Source: Actinoallomurus bryophytorum
Lineage (GTDB): Bacteria; Actinomycetota; Actinomycetes; Streptosporangiales; Streptosporangiaceae
Length of the DNA stretch: 64,000 nucleotides
Reading direction: 5' to 3'
Assembly (NCBI RefSeq): GCF_006716425.1
Contig: NZ_VFOZ01000001.1
Coordinates: forward strand, 4,030,001 to 4,094,000
Shown: piece after piece, positions 7,293 to 16,023 of the stretch
How positions within the stretch are numbered: the first letter of the stretch is position 1
Layout of the letters: each line of letters opens with the position of its first letter
Translations under genes and position numbers: made by a program
The notes under the pieces: generated by a model
The model's input: the letters and a program-made list of their open reading frames with translations, nothing else
What the model was told of the DNA's origin: nothing
Database searches by the model: none

Positions 7293-9899
7293 GTGTCGAC
7301 CCGAAACTCCGCTCGGCAGGAGATGCCCGAGCCATTGCGCGCCGATGTCAGGCTGCTGGGCTCCCTGCTCGGCCAAGTGCTCGTCGAGTACGGCGGACAG
7401 GGACTGCTCGACGACGTCGAGTCCCTGCGCCACGCGGTCATCGCGACCCGCCGGGACGAAAAGGACGTCGACGACGTCGCCGCCATCGTCAGCGGCTGGC
7501 CGCTGGACCGCGCGGAGCTGGTCGCGCGCGCGTTCACCGTCTACTTCCACCTGACCAACCTCGCCGAGGAACACCAGCGGATCCGTACGCTCCGCGAGCG
7601 CGACACCGGTGGGGAGCCCCAGCGCGAGTCGGTCGCCGCGGCGGTCCGCGACATCGGCGAGGACCGGATGGGCCAGCTGCTGCGCGACCTCGAGCTGCGC
7701 CCGGTGCTCACCGCGCATCCCACCGAGGCGCGCCGCCGGGCCGTGGTCACCGCGATCCTGCGGATCAGCGCGCTGCTGACCGAGCTCAACGACCCCCGCG
7801 CCGGCAGCGGTGACCGCGACGAGCTCACGCGGCGGCTCATGGAGGAGATCGACCTGCTGTGGCGTACGTCACAGCTGCGTCGTACGAAGCCGGACCCGCT
7901 GGACGAGGTCCGTACCGCCATGGCGATCTTCGACGAGACGCTGTTCCGCGTGGTGCCGGCCATCTACCGGTCCCTCGACACCGCGCTCGCGCCCGGCACC
8001 GGGGCACGGCCGCCGCTGGCCCCCTCCTACCTGCGCTTCGGCAGCTGGATCGGCGGCGACCGCGACGGCAACCCGTACGTCACCGCGCAGATCACCCGCG
8101 AGGCGGTCGGCATCCAGGCCGACCACGTCCTGCGCGCCCTGGCCCTCGCGTGCACACGGGTCGGCCGCACGCTCACGCCGCACGAGAGCACGACACCGCC
8201 CTCCGCCGCACTGCGCGGCGCGCTGGCCGGGGCCCGCGCGGCCCAGCCGGGGCTGAGCGCCGACATCGGCAAGCGCTCGCCGGGCGAGCCGCACCGCCGG
8301 TTCGTCCTGTACGCCGCCGAGCGCATCGAGGCGACCCGGCGGCGCGACGCCGACCTGGGCTACCACGGCGCGGCCGACCTCCTCGCCGACCTGCGGATCG
8401 TGCAGGACTCTCTGGCCGAGGCGGGCGCCGTACGCCAGGCGTACGGCGAGCTGCAGCACCTGATCTGGCAGGTCGAGACGTTCGGCTTCCACCTCGCCGA
8501 GCTCGAGGTCCGCCAGCACTCCGCCGTGCACGAGAAGGCCCTCGCCGAGATACGCGCGGGCGGCACGCTCAGCGAGCAGACCGAGGAGGTCCTGGACACG
8601 CTGCGCGTCATCGCCTGGGTGCAGGAGCGCTTCGGCACCGACGCCTGCCGGCGCTACGTCATCTCCTTCACCCGTACGGCCGAGGATGTCGCCGCCGTCT
8701 ACGAGCTGGCCGAGCACGCGGCTCTCGGCGGGCGGCCCCCGATCCTCGACGTCGTGCCGCTCTTCGAGACGGGCGAGGACCTCCAGCGTTCCCCGTCGGT
8801 GCTGGACGGCATGCTCCGGCTCGCGCCCGTACGCCGCCGGCTGCTGGAGACCGGCCGCAGCATGGAGGTCATGCTCGGCTACTCCGACTCGGCCAAGCAG
8901 CTCGGGCCGACGACGGCGACGCTGCAGCTGTACGACACGCAGGCCGCGCTCGCCTCCTGGGCGGCGCGCCACGACATCCGGCTGACGCTCTTCCACGGCC
9001 GCGGCGGCGCGCTCGGCCGCGGCGGGGGCCCGGCCAACCGCGCGGTGCTGGCGCAGGCGCCCGGGTCGGTGTCGGGCCGGTTCAAGGTCACCGAGCAGGG
9101 CGAGGTGATCTTCGCGAGGTACGGCCACAAGGAGATCGCACGGCGCCACATCGAGCAGGTGACCAGCGCGGTGCTGCTCGCCTCCACGCCGGGGATCGAA
9201 GAACGCGCGATCGCCGCCGCCGAACGCTTCCGCCCGCTGGCCGACCGGATCAGCGCGGCGGCCGAGCAGACCTATCGCTCACTGGTCGAGGCCGACGGCT
9301 TCGCCGACTGGTTCGCGCAGGTCAGCCCGTTGCACGAGATCGGCAACCTGCGGCTCGGCTCGCGTCCCTCCCGGCGCAAGGCGACCGCGTCACTGGAGGA
9401 CCTGCGGGCGATCCCGTGGGTGTTCTCCTGGACCCAGACCCGGGTCAACCTGCCCGGCTGGTACGGCCTGGGCAGTGGCCTGGCGGCCGTCGACGACCTC
9501 GGTGAGCTGCGCGATGCGTACCGTTCCTGGCCGCTGTTCGCGGCGCTGCTGGACAACGCGGAGATGAGCCTGGCCAAGACCGACCGTGCCATCGCCGAGC
9601 GCTACCTCGCCCTGGGCGACCGTGCGGACCTGGCCGCGGCGGTATTGGCCGAGTACGACCGCACCCGCGCCCTCGTGCTCGAGGTCACCGGCCACACCCG
9701 GCTGCTGGAGGACCGCAGCGTCCTGTCCCGCGCGGTCGAGCTGCGCAACCCGTACGTCGACGCCCTTTCCCACCTGCAGCTGCGCGCGCTGCAGGAGCTG
9801 CGCGGCGGGATCGAGGACGACGCACAGCGCGAGAAGGTCGAGGACCTCCTGCTGCTGGCCGCCGCCGGCGTCGCGGCGGGTCTCCAGAACACGGGATGA
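7293..9899 (+). CDS. ppc: Phosphoenolpyruvate carboxylase
   Basis: The 868-residue enzyme adds bicarbonate to PEP to give oxaloacetate and phosphate, refilling the TCA cycle. Family signatures are present in order: VLTAHPTEARRR (catalytic His), the FGSWIGGDRDGNPYVT block, VMLGYSDSAKQLG, the glycine-rich LFHGRGGALGRGGGP loop, and RFKVTEQGEVIFARYG. The C terminus is Asn-Thr-Gly, as expected. The frame could start at 7230, but the GTG at 7293 or ATG at 7323 agrees better with family length and with the -10 element. It is divergent from the carboxylase genes. Confidence 0.93.
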   Translation: MSTRNSARQEMPEPLRADVRLLGSLLGQVLVEYGGQGLLDDVESLRHAVIATRRDEKDVDDVAAIVSGWPLDRAELVARAFTVYFHLTNLAEEHQRIRTLRERDTGGEPQRESVAAAVRDIGEDRMGQLLRDLELRPVLTAHPTEARRRAVVTAILRISALLTELNDPRAGSGDRDELTRRLMEEIDLLWRTSQLRRTKPDPLDEVRTAMAIFDETLFRVVPAIYRSLDTALAPGTGARPPLAPSYLRFGSWIGGDRDGNPYVTAQITREAVGIQADHVLRALALACTRVGRTLTPHESTTPPSAALRGALAGARAAQPGLSADIGKRSPGEPHRRFVLYAAERIEATRRRDADLGYHGAADLLADLRIVQDSLAEAGAVRQAYGELQHLIWQVETFGFHLAELEVRQHSAVHEKALAEIRAGGTLSEQTEEVLDTLRVIAWVQERFGTDACRRYVISFTRTAEDVAAVYELAEHAALGGRPPILDVVPLFETGEDLQRSPSVLDGMLRLAPVRRRLLETGRSMEVMLGYSDSAKQLGPTTATLQLYDTQAALASWAARHDIRLTLFHGRGGALGRGGGPANRAVLAQAPGSVSGRFKVTEQGEVIFARYGHKEIARRHIEQVTSAVLLASTPGIEERAIAAAERFRPLADRISAAAEQTYRSLVEADGFADWFAQVSPLHEIGNLRLGSRPSRRKATASLEDLRAIPWVFSWTQTRVNLPGWYGLGSGLAAVDDLGELRDAYRSWPLFAALLDNAEMSLAKTDRAIAERYLALGDRADLAAAVLAEYDRTRALVLEVTGHTRLLEDRSVLSRAVELRNPYVDALSHLQLRALQELRGGIEDDAQREKVEDLLLLAAAGVAAGLQNTG

Positions 9900-9929
9900 T
9901 CTCGTCGAAACGGGCGGTTTACTGAGGGC

Positions 9930-10370
9930 ATGGGCATCAGGCTTGCCGAGTCCGCCGACCGCGTGGCGGTAGAGGCGATCGTCCAGGCGGCGTACGAGCC
10001 GTGGGTCGCGGTGATCGGAGCGCGGCCGCTCCCGCTGACCGCCGACTACGGTGAGCTCATCTCGCAGGGGCACGTCTACGTGCTGGAGAACGGCGAGATC
10101 GACGCGCTGATCGTGCTCGAGGTCACCGACGGCATGCTCCTCGTCGAGAACGTCGCGGTGCGGCCCGACCGTCAGGGACGCGGCCTGGGCCGGCGGCTGA
10201 TGGCGTTCGCGGAGTTCCGTGCCCGGTCGCTGGGCCTGACGGCGCTGCGGCTCTACACGAACGCGAAGATGACATCCAATATCGGTCTATACGAGTCGCT
10301 CGGCTACCGCGAGACCGGACGAGAGGCCAAAAACGGCCGGTCCGTCGTGCACATGCGCAAGAAACTGTAG
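9930..10370 (+). CDS. GNAT-family N-acetyltransferase
   Basis: The 146-residue GNAT protein carries the acetyl-CoA pyrophosphate-binding motif A (VAVRPDRQGRGLGRRLMAFAE) and a C-terminal LGYRETGREAKNGRSVVHMRK strand typical of small-molecule acetyltransferases. The substrate cannot be read from the sequence. It follows ppc by 30 bases in the same direction. GAGGG lies four bases before the ATG, a short spacing. Confidence 0.85.
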   Translation: MGIRLAESADRVAVEAIVQAAYEPWVAVIGARPLPLTADYGELISQGHVYVLENGEIDALIVLEVTDGMLLVENVAVRPDRQGRGLGRRLMAFAEFRARSLGLTALRLYTNAKMTSNIGLYESLGYRETGREAKNGRSVVHMRKKL

Positions 10371-10415
10371 CGGCGGTAAAGGGAGGCACCATCGGACGAG
10401 GAGCCGCGTTTAACC

Positions 10416-10421
10416 TAAAGT
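10416..10421 (+). promoter_or_regulatory. -10-like hexamer for a leaderless NYN-gene start
   Basis: TAAAGT is followed by six bases and then the ATG at 10428, with no ribosome site between. Confidence 0.45.
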
Positions 10422-10427
10422 TCAAAG

Positions 10428-11420
10428 ATGAGCGTTCGCGAGTCAGTGCCTCACCTAACGCCGCTGTCGCGTTTCGCCATCCTCGTGGATGTCGGATACC
10501 TGTACGCGGCGGCGGGTGATCTGCTGTTCGGAGTCTCCTCCCGGCGCTCCTACCGGGTGGACGCCGAAGGGCTGATCAAGGCGCTGGAAGAGCGGGCGAT
10601 CACGTGCATGCGGGGCGAGCTGCTGCGCGTCTACTGGTTCGACGCCGCCCGCGACCGTGTGCCCACCATCGACCAGCGGGTCGTCGCTCCGTTGCCCAAG
10701 GTGAAGCTGCGCCTCGGCAACCTCAACAAGCACAACCAGCAGAAGGGCGTCGACGCGCAGATCCGCGAGGATCTGGAGACCCTCGCCCGGCACGGCGCGG
10801 TCACCGACGCGATCCTCATCGCGGGCGACGAGGACATGGTCCCCGCCGTGGAGGCGGCGCAGACCTACGGCGTCCGCATCCACCTGTGGGGCGTCGAACC
10901 CCCGTACGGCACCAACCAGGCCGAGCGCCTGATCTGGGAGTCCGACACCGTCGACATCGTGCACGCGGACTTCGTCAAGCCCTACTTCGATCTCGACACG
11001 TCACGTGAGAACACCGAGGACCCGCCCGTAGTGACTCCGGCGCCGAACCCCACCACGGTGTTCGGCGCCCGCCCGCCCAAGCCCGTCCCGTCTCCTCCGG
11101 CGGCCATGCGCCCGCAGGTGCCCCACGTCGGCTCGGTGGCCAAGCTCGGCCCGGCCAGGCCGCACATGGAGGAGATCGGCGAGCACGTCGCGCACAAGTG
11201 GATCCTGACCCGCGGCCGCGACAACATCCGTGACCTGCTGCCCGGCCCGATCCTGCCCACGGTGATCGACAAAGAGCTCCTCATCGAGGGGGAGAAGGAG
11301 CTCGGCCACTCGCTGCGCCCGTACAAGGAGGCGCGCGACTGGCTGAGGGAGGGCTTCTGGGCCCGCGTCTACCGCGAGTTCGAGTTCGGCGTCGGCGTCT
11401 CGGACAAAAAGCCCCGCTGA
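10428..11420 (+). CDS. NYN-domain (LabA/DUF88-like) putative ribonuclease
   Basis: The 330-residue protein opens with a PIN-like NYN domain at about 15-185. Conserved acidic positions are visible in FAILVDVGYLY, QKGVDAQIREDLETLA and DAILIAGDEDMVPAVEAA. NYN domains are predicted metal-dependent RNases. A Pro-rich linker follows at about 200-235, then a C-terminal helical domain of about 80 residues that resembles the OST-HTH/LOTUS fold seen with other NYN proteins; that comparison is tentative. It is transcribed alone, between the GNAT gene and birA. Confidence 0.8.
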   Translation: MSVRESVPHLTPLSRFAILVDVGYLYAAAGDLLFGVSSRRSYRVDAEGLIKALEERAITCMRGELLRVYWFDAARDRVPTIDQRVVAPLPKVKLRLGNLNKHNQQKGVDAQIREDLETLARHGAVTDAILIAGDEDMVPAVEAAQTYGVRIHLWGVEPPYGTNQAERLIWESDTVDIVHADFVKPYFDLDTSRENTEDPPVVTPAPNPTTVFGARPPKPVPSPPAAMRPQVPHVGSVAKLGPARPHMEEIGEHVAHKWILTRGRDNIRDLLPGPILPTVIDKELLIEGEKELGHSLRPYKEARDWLREGFWARVYREFEFGVGVSDKKPR

Positions 11421-11475
11421 ACGGCGCCATCCGCACGTGTCTCGTGACCTGGAGGCCGGGCCCCGGCGGGGGCAA

Positions 11476-11481
11476 TAGGCT
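11476..11481 (+). promoter_or_regulatory. -10-like hexamer for a leaderless birA start
   Basis: TAGGCT is followed by six bases and then the GTG at 11488. The same spacing and hexamer occur before purK. Confidence 0.5.
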
Positions 11482-11487
11482 GCCGGG

Positions 11488-12309
11488 GTGAGCCACTCGC
11501 CCTACTCCGACCTCGACCGGCCGCCGCTGAGCGAACGTTCGCTGACGCGTGCGCTCGTACGGCCTGGGGGGTTGTGGCGTGAGATCCGGGTGGTCGAGGA
11601 GACCGGCTCGACAAACGCCGACCTGGCCGATCTCGCCCGTGGTGGCGCGGCCCCCGGCCTGGTGCTGGTCGCCGAGGCCCAGACGTCGGGGCGCGGCCGG
11701 ATGGGGCGGGCGTGGACGGCGCCGCCCCGGTCGGGGCTGTCCTTCTCGGTGCTGCTTCCTCCCGAGGACTCCGTTACGCGGCTGGGCTGGCTGCCGCTGG
11801 TCGCCGGGGTCGCGGTGGTGTCGGCGCTGCGAGGGTTCGCCGAGGTCGAAGGGGTCGCGCGCGGCCGGATGAGCGACGCCGTGCTCAAGTGGCCGAACGA
11901 CGTGCTGATCGGTGAGCGCAAGCTGGCCGGCATCCTGGCCGAGCGCGTCGAGGCCGGGGTCATCATCGGCATCGGCCTGAACGTCAGCCTTCACGAGGAC
12001 GAGCTGCCGGTCCCCACCGCGACCTCGCTCGCCATCGAGGGCGCCCCCGCCGACCGCGACCCGCTGCTCCGCGCGATCCTGCGCGAGCTGGCCGCACGGC
12101 ACGAGGAGTTCCAGGGCGGGGAGGCGGCCGTGCGGGAGACCTACCGCGAGCTGTGCGCCACTGTCGGCCGGCAGGTACGCGTCGAGCTGCCGGACGGCTC
12201 GGTCCTCACCGGGGAGGCCACGGACATCGAAGAGGCCGGCCGCCTGGTGGTTCAAGGGCCGAATGGGGAGCATCTACTTAGTGCGGGCGATGTCGTACAT
12301 GTCCGGTAG
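11488..12309 (+). CDS. birA: Biotin--[acetyl-CoA-carboxylase] ligase
   Basis: The 273-residue enzyme forms biotinyl-AMP and biotinylates the BCCP domain of acyl-CoA carboxylase alpha subunits. It shows the biotin/ATP motif SGRGRMGRAWTAPP, the catalytic KWPNDVLIGERKLAGIL segment and IGIGLNVS. A C-terminal SH3-like cap lies at about 225-270. The N-terminal HTH repressor domain of E. coli BirA is absent, so it is a monofunctional ligase. Its substrate partners, accB and accE, lie 4 kb upstream. Confidence 0.93.
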   Translation: MSHSPYSDLDRPPLSERSLTRALVRPGGLWREIRVVEETGSTNADLADLARGGAAPGLVLVAEAQTSGRGRMGRAWTAPPRSGLSFSVLLPPEDSVTRLGWLPLVAGVAVVSALRGFAEVEGVARGRMSDAVLKWPNDVLIGERKLAGILAERVEAGVIIGIGLNVSLHEDELPVPTATSLAIEGAPADRDPLLRAILRELAARHEEFQGGEAAVRETYRELCATVGRQVRVELPDGSVLTGEATDIEEAGRLVVQGPNGEHLLSAGDVVHVR

Positions 12310-12379
12310 TTGACGCCAACTGGACCGGTCCCCATCCCGCCGGTTTTAATTGAAGAGTCCGTCCCCCCGGAGGTCTTGC

Positions 12380-12640
12380 ATGGCCAGTGTTGCAGAGCTG
12401 AAAGGCGCCATCGCCCAGGCCGGCGAAGAAGCCGAGCAGGCGGTCCAGCTACTCGTCGAGGCCGGTGGCCGAGCGGAGGCGGCGCTGCAGTTTCTGATGG
12501 CAGTGGCGGAAGGCAGCGACCACGAGTCGCTGGGGGGATCCCTGGGTGCGATGGGGCAGGCGGTGGAGAGCATCGGCGAGTGTCAGGCCCAGATCGGGGC
12601 CGCGATCGAAGAGGCGAACCAATATTCCGATGGGCTCTAG
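12380..12640 (+). CDS. Small all-helical acidic protein upstream of the FtsK-like ATPase (DUF6244-like)
   Basis: The 86-residue protein is rich in Ala, Glu, Gln and Gly with no hydrophobic TM, and is predicted to be almost entirely helical: ASVAELKGAIAQAGEEAEQ and ESIGECQAQIGAAIEEANQ. The ATG at 12380 has a GGAGG site seven bases upstream; an earlier in-frame ATG at 12350 lacks one. Size and character recall the actinobacterial family I know as DUF6244, and also WXG100-type partners of EccC ATPases. No WXG motif or YxxxD/E tail is present. It lies 45 bases before the ATPase gene and is probably in its operon. Confidence 0.65.
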   Translation: MASVAELKGAIAQAGEEAEQAVQLLVEAGGRAEAALQFLMAVAEGSDHESLGGSLGAMGQAVESIGECQAQIGAAIEEANQYSDGL

Positions 12641-12685
12641 TGCATCGCCGAGGACCCCGTCTGTGAAAGCCCCAGGAACCCATAA

Positions 12686-15262
12686 ATGACCCTCAAGCCC
12701 GGTGAGCTCCTCGCCGCTGTACGGCAGGACGTCCGGCAGGCACGCGCGACCATCCGCGCCCGCAGAAGCGACCTCGACGAGACGGTCGCCGTGGCCGAGG
12801 CGGCGATGGATCGGGCGCGCGCCCAGGCCGCCGCGACGAGCGGCCCGGAGGCGGACGCAGCCCTCGAAGCCTTGGACGACCTCGCCGGCGCCGCCGCTCC
12901 CGGCTTGGCTTCGGCGGCGTGGGACCAATGGCGGGCCGAGCTGGAAGAGAGCGATGGCGAACCGTCGCTCTACCGCATCGGGTCGATGCCCGGGCGCCTG
13001 CCGGACTCCCGCATCCCCGCGCTGGTCCCGCTGCTGGACGCCGGCCACCTGAGGATCCTCGGCGACGATCTGGCCACCGCCGACGCCGTGGTGGACGCGC
13101 TGCTGGTCCGCATCGTGGCGACGACACGCGCGGGCTTGGTGCGCATCAGCCTGTACGACCCGCGCCGGCTGGGCGCGGGCCTCGGCGGCTTCCACGCGCT
13201 GTCGCGGCCCGGCCTGCTCACGGTCTACGGCGTGGACGAGTTCAAGGACCTGCTGGGATCGCTCGACCGCGACATCCGGCGGATCCAGCGCGACGTCCTG
13301 GGCGGTGGCCACTCTTCGCTCGCGGCGCTGGCCAAGGACGCAGAGGAGGCCGAGGAGGAAAAAAGGACTAACCGGCGTCCGGAGCCGTGGCGAGTCGTGA
13401 TCGTGCAGGCCCCCGTACGCGGCTTCCGCGACGACGAGATCGCCCATCTGGAGAGCGTGATGCACGCGGGCGCGGCCTGTGGCATTCACGTCATCTGCCG
13501 GGACGCACGGCTCGAGGCCGGTCCCGACATCGAGACCGTCGAGGTCGGCCCCGACGGCGCCATACGCACGTCGATGACCGGCGACCTGGAGGTGACGGCC
13601 GAGCCGCCGCCGCCGGAGCTCGTCCGCGCGGTGTGCGAGCACGCCGCCCGCTGGGTCGGCATCGAACGCGACCCGCCGCGGTTCGCCCAGCTCCTCCCGC
13701 CGGTGTTCTGGACGGAGTCGTCCGCGCCCGGTGTCCGCGGGCCCATCGGCGAGGACGTCGACCGGTATGAGCCCGTGGAGGCCCTGCTCGGCGACGATCC
13801 GGTGCACGCCCTGGTCGGCGGCCCGCCGGGCTCGGGCAAGACCAACTTCCTGTACACCCTGATCGGCTCGCTCGCCGCCCGCTACTCCCCGAAGGAGCTG
13901 GAGTTCTACCTCCTCGACTTCAAGGAGGGCGTCTCCTTCGCCCGCCTCGCGAGTGGGCGTAACAACAAGACGTGGCTGCCGCACGCCCGGCTCATCGGCG
14001 TGAACATCAACAACGACCGTGAGTTCGGACTGGCGCTGCTGAGGTTCCTCGGCGGTGAGCTCGAACGCCGCGGCGCCGCGGCGCGCGACCAGGAGGTCAC
14101 CAAGATCGAGGAGCTGCGTGCCGTCGACCCCGAGGGGCACTGGCCGCGCATCGTGGCGGTGATCGATGAGTTCCAGGTGCTCATCCAGCAGCAGGACAAG
14201 ATCACCGAGGAGTCGCTCTACCTCCTCAACGACCTGGCCCGCCGGGGCCGGTCGCAGGGCATCCACCTCGTCCTCGCCAGCCAGAACATCGGTGGCGTGC
14301 AGGCACTCTGGGGTCGCAACGCGATCCTGGACCAGTTCACGCTGCGGATCGCGCTGCCCAAGGCGCGGCGCATCCTCGCCGATGACAATCCGGCCGCCCG
14401 TCAGGTCGCGCGCTTCTGCGCGGTCGTCAACTCCGAGTCCGGCGCGCGGCACGCCAACCGCGTGGCGCGCCTTCCCGACGCCGGCACCCCCGGCACCTTC
14501 GACGCCCTGCAGAGCGAGCTGTGGAAGCGGCGCCCCGAGCACCTCGAGCCACCGCGGATCTTCGACGGTGCCTACGTGCCCGAGCTGATGAACGCCCCGG
14601 CTCCGCCGGAGGGCGAGGGCGTGGTGGGGCAGCGGATCGACCTGGCCGGCAGCGCCGCGACCGTACGCTTCGACCGCAACCCGGGCCGCAACTTCGCGGT
14701 GATCGGCACCCGCGCCGACGAGGCACACGACATCCTCGCCTCGGCGGTGATCTCTCTCGCTCGTGGGCACGCGCCGGGAGCGGCGGAGTTCGTCCTGTTC
14801 GAGGGCGAGTCGAGCCCCCGGGTGACGAGGCTCGCGCGGTGGCTCACCGACGAGGGGCACCGCGCCACCGTCACGACCGAGCTGCCGGCCCCCGGCGACC
14901 GGCTCATCCCGGTCTACGTGGTGATGTTCGCCGTGGACGCCGCCACCGCGCGCTCGGCCCCGCTCCGTACGGCGCTGCGCAAGCTCGTCGAGCAGGGCCC
15001 GGACGACCGGGTTCACGTGCTGGGCTGGTGGCGTACCGCGGACCGGTTCAGGGCGGACCTGGCCGACCGCCCCGGCGCGGTGCGCACGGTCGACGCGTGG
15101 GTCGCCCTGGACGTACGCGACAGCGAGCTGACGCCGCTGGCGGGCGCGCAACGGCAGACCTGGACCCCACGTCGCCGACGTGCGCTCTTCCACGACCAGC
15201 GCACCGGTGACACCCCGCAGCCGATCATCCCGTTCACCATCTTGACGTCCTCCCCTGCCTGA
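12686..15262 (+). CDS. FtsK/SpoIIIE (EccC-like) ATPase with second degenerate ATPase domain; 3' end altered by an insertion
   Basis: The 858-residue protein has a soluble helical N terminus (about 1-110) and no TM segment. Its FtsK-type ATPase has Walker A GGPPGSGKTN near 376, Walker B RIVAVIDEFQVLI near 490 and an HLVLASQNIGG sensor. From about 670 a second ATPase-like domain begins, with its P-loop decayed to IGTRADEA. Tandem ATPase domains are typical of EccC-type secretion motors rather than cell-division FtsK. The last codons (LTSSPA and the TGA) lie inside the right end of a TnpB-type insertion, so the native C terminus has been replaced. Substrate and partner are unknown. Confidence 0.75.
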   Translation: MTLKPGELLAAVRQDVRQARATIRARRSDLDETVAVAEAAMDRARAQAAATSGPEADAALEALDDLAGAAAPGLASAAWDQWRAELEESDGEPSLYRIGSMPGRLPDSRIPALVPLLDAGHLRILGDDLATADAVVDALLVRIVATTRAGLVRISLYDPRRLGAGLGGFHALSRPGLLTVYGVDEFKDLLGSLDRDIRRIQRDVLGGGHSSLAALAKDAEEAEEEKRTNRRPEPWRVVIVQAPVRGFRDDEIAHLESVMHAGAACGIHVICRDARLEAGPDIETVEVGPDGAIRTSMTGDLEVTAEPPPPELVRAVCEHAARWVGIERDPPRFAQLLPPVFWTESSAPGVRGPIGEDVDRYEPVEALLGDDPVHALVGGPPGSGKTNFLYTLIGSLAARYSPKELEFYLLDFKEGVSFARLASGRNNKTWLPHARLIGVNINNDREFGLALLRFLGGELERRGAAARDQEVTKIEELRAVDPEGHWPRIVAVIDEFQVLIQQQDKITEESLYLLNDLARRGRSQGIHLVLASQNIGGVQALWGRNAILDQFTLRIALPKARRILADDNPAARQVARFCAVVNSESGARHANRVARLPDAGTPGTFDALQSELWKRRPEHLEPPRIFDGAYVPELMNAPAPPEGEGVVGQRIDLAGSAATVRFDRNPGRNFAVIGTRADEAHDILASAVISLARGHAPGAAEFVLFEGESSPRVTRLARWLTDEGHRATVTTELPAPGDRLIPVYVVMFAVDAATARSAPLRTALRKLVEQGPDDRVHVLGWWRTADRFRADLADRPGAVRTVDAWVALDVRDSELTPLAGAQRQTWTPRRRRALFHDQRTGDTPQPIIPFTILTSSPA

Positions 15263-15280
15263 AGCCGGGGATTCCAACCC
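15242..15280 (-). repeat. TnpB-element right end with stem-loop
   Basis: On the minus strand CCCCGGC pairs imperfectly with GCAGGGG (one G-A mismatch) around a short loop, followed by AGGACGTCAAG. In intact elements this structure forms the omegaRNA scaffold and the adjoining host sequence acts as the guide. Here the adjoining host sequence is the last codons of the FtsK-like gene. Confidence 0.65.
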
Positions 15281-15284
15281 GTTC

Positions 15285-15952
15285 CTAACCTGGAAGGAGG
15301 AGGAGTTGAGGTTCGCGGTTCGTCGGCCCCGGCGATATAGAGCCTCCCCGCGCAGCGACCGCCCGCCCGGCGGGCGAATCGGCGATGTCGCGTGCCGCGT
15401 TGACGTCGGCGTTGTCCTGGTGCCCGCAGGCAACGCACCGGAAGAGAGCTTGGCTCTCGCGACTCTCCCGGGCGGTGTGGCCGCAGGTGTTGCGGGTCTG
15501 CGACGTGTAACGCGGATTGACCTTGACCACCCGTCCGAGTGCTTTGTGTTCCGGCTGCCCCCACCCGCTGGCGAGGATGCCCCGGTTCAGCCCGCGCTTT
15601 CGGGCGACCCTGCGGCCGGGTTCAGCGACGGTGCCCCTGGCCGAGCGGGTCATCGCCGCGATCTTCAGGGCCTCGACACCGATCACGTCGAACCGGCGCG
15701 CCAGATCGGTGCTGGTCTTCTCCACCCAGTCCACACCGACGATTTCACCGGTCCCCGGCGCGGGGACCGCGGCGAACGCGACATGCCAACGGCCCGCCCC
15801 GTCACGGGTGATGCGAAACGACTTAACGGCCTCGGGCACGGCACGGGACCGGCGGAACCGCACCCGCCCCACCTTCGGGATCCTCACCTCACCGAAGCGG
15901 GACACGGCCATCGACCTAACGAACCCCACCGACGAAACCCGGAGACCACCAT
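15285..15952 (-). pseudogene. tnpB: tnpB remnant (RNA-guided nuclease of IS200/IS605 elements)
   Basis: The open frame resembles TnpB from the middle of the wedge domain (RIPKVGRVRFRRSR, RDGAGRWHVAFAAVP) to the zinc-ribbon/RuvC end. The first RuvC Asp is present in GEIVGVDW, the Glu in VIGVEALKIAAMT and the last Asp in NADVNAARDIA. The roughly 70-100 residues expected between GVDW and the Glu motif are largely missing. The N-terminal third is absent, and the zinc ribbon has Arg where its first Cys should be (SQTRNTCGH). It is therefore a non-functional internal-deletion relic. The frame extends upstream to 16262, but that part is antisense to the next gene. Confidence 0.8.
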
Positions 15953-15978
15953 GAGGGACCGTGCCGCGCTTCCTCCCC

Positions 15979-15995
15979 GCCCTCAAAGACAGGGC
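15979..15995. repeat. Hairpin at the distal end of the TnpB relic
   Basis: GCCCT and AGGGC form a 5-bp stem around CAAAGAC, preceded by CTTCCTCCCC. The context resembles TnpB-element right ends in the same orientation as the one at 15242-15280, so it may be the end of a second, older element. Confidence 0.5.
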
Positions 15996-16023
15996 CCCCA
16001 CGCTGTAGGTGCCTGGTGACGCG

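Larger units (their letters stand above)
15242..15998 (-). mobile_element. Decayed IS200/IS605-type (TnpB) insertion
   Basis: The segment between the ATPase gene and the next membrane-protein gene holds a tnpB remnant on the minus strand, bounded by hairpin ends. The 15242-15280 end reads GACGTCCTCCCCTGCC then GAAGCCGGGGATTCC, the typical TnpB-element right end whose transcript forms the 3' part of omegaRNA. A second related hairpin lies at 15979-15995. No tnpA is present, so it could move only in trans, and the tnpB is broken. Exact ends are inferred. Confidence 0.7.

Noticed and set aside
5324-7813. 829-residue plus-strand frame across the carboxylase region
   Set aside because: It is the antisense shadow of accB, with no recognisable domain and typical GC-skewed composition.
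12449-15433. 994-residue minus-strand frame across the ATPase gene
   Set aside because: It is an antisense shadow of a gene with clear Walker motifs.
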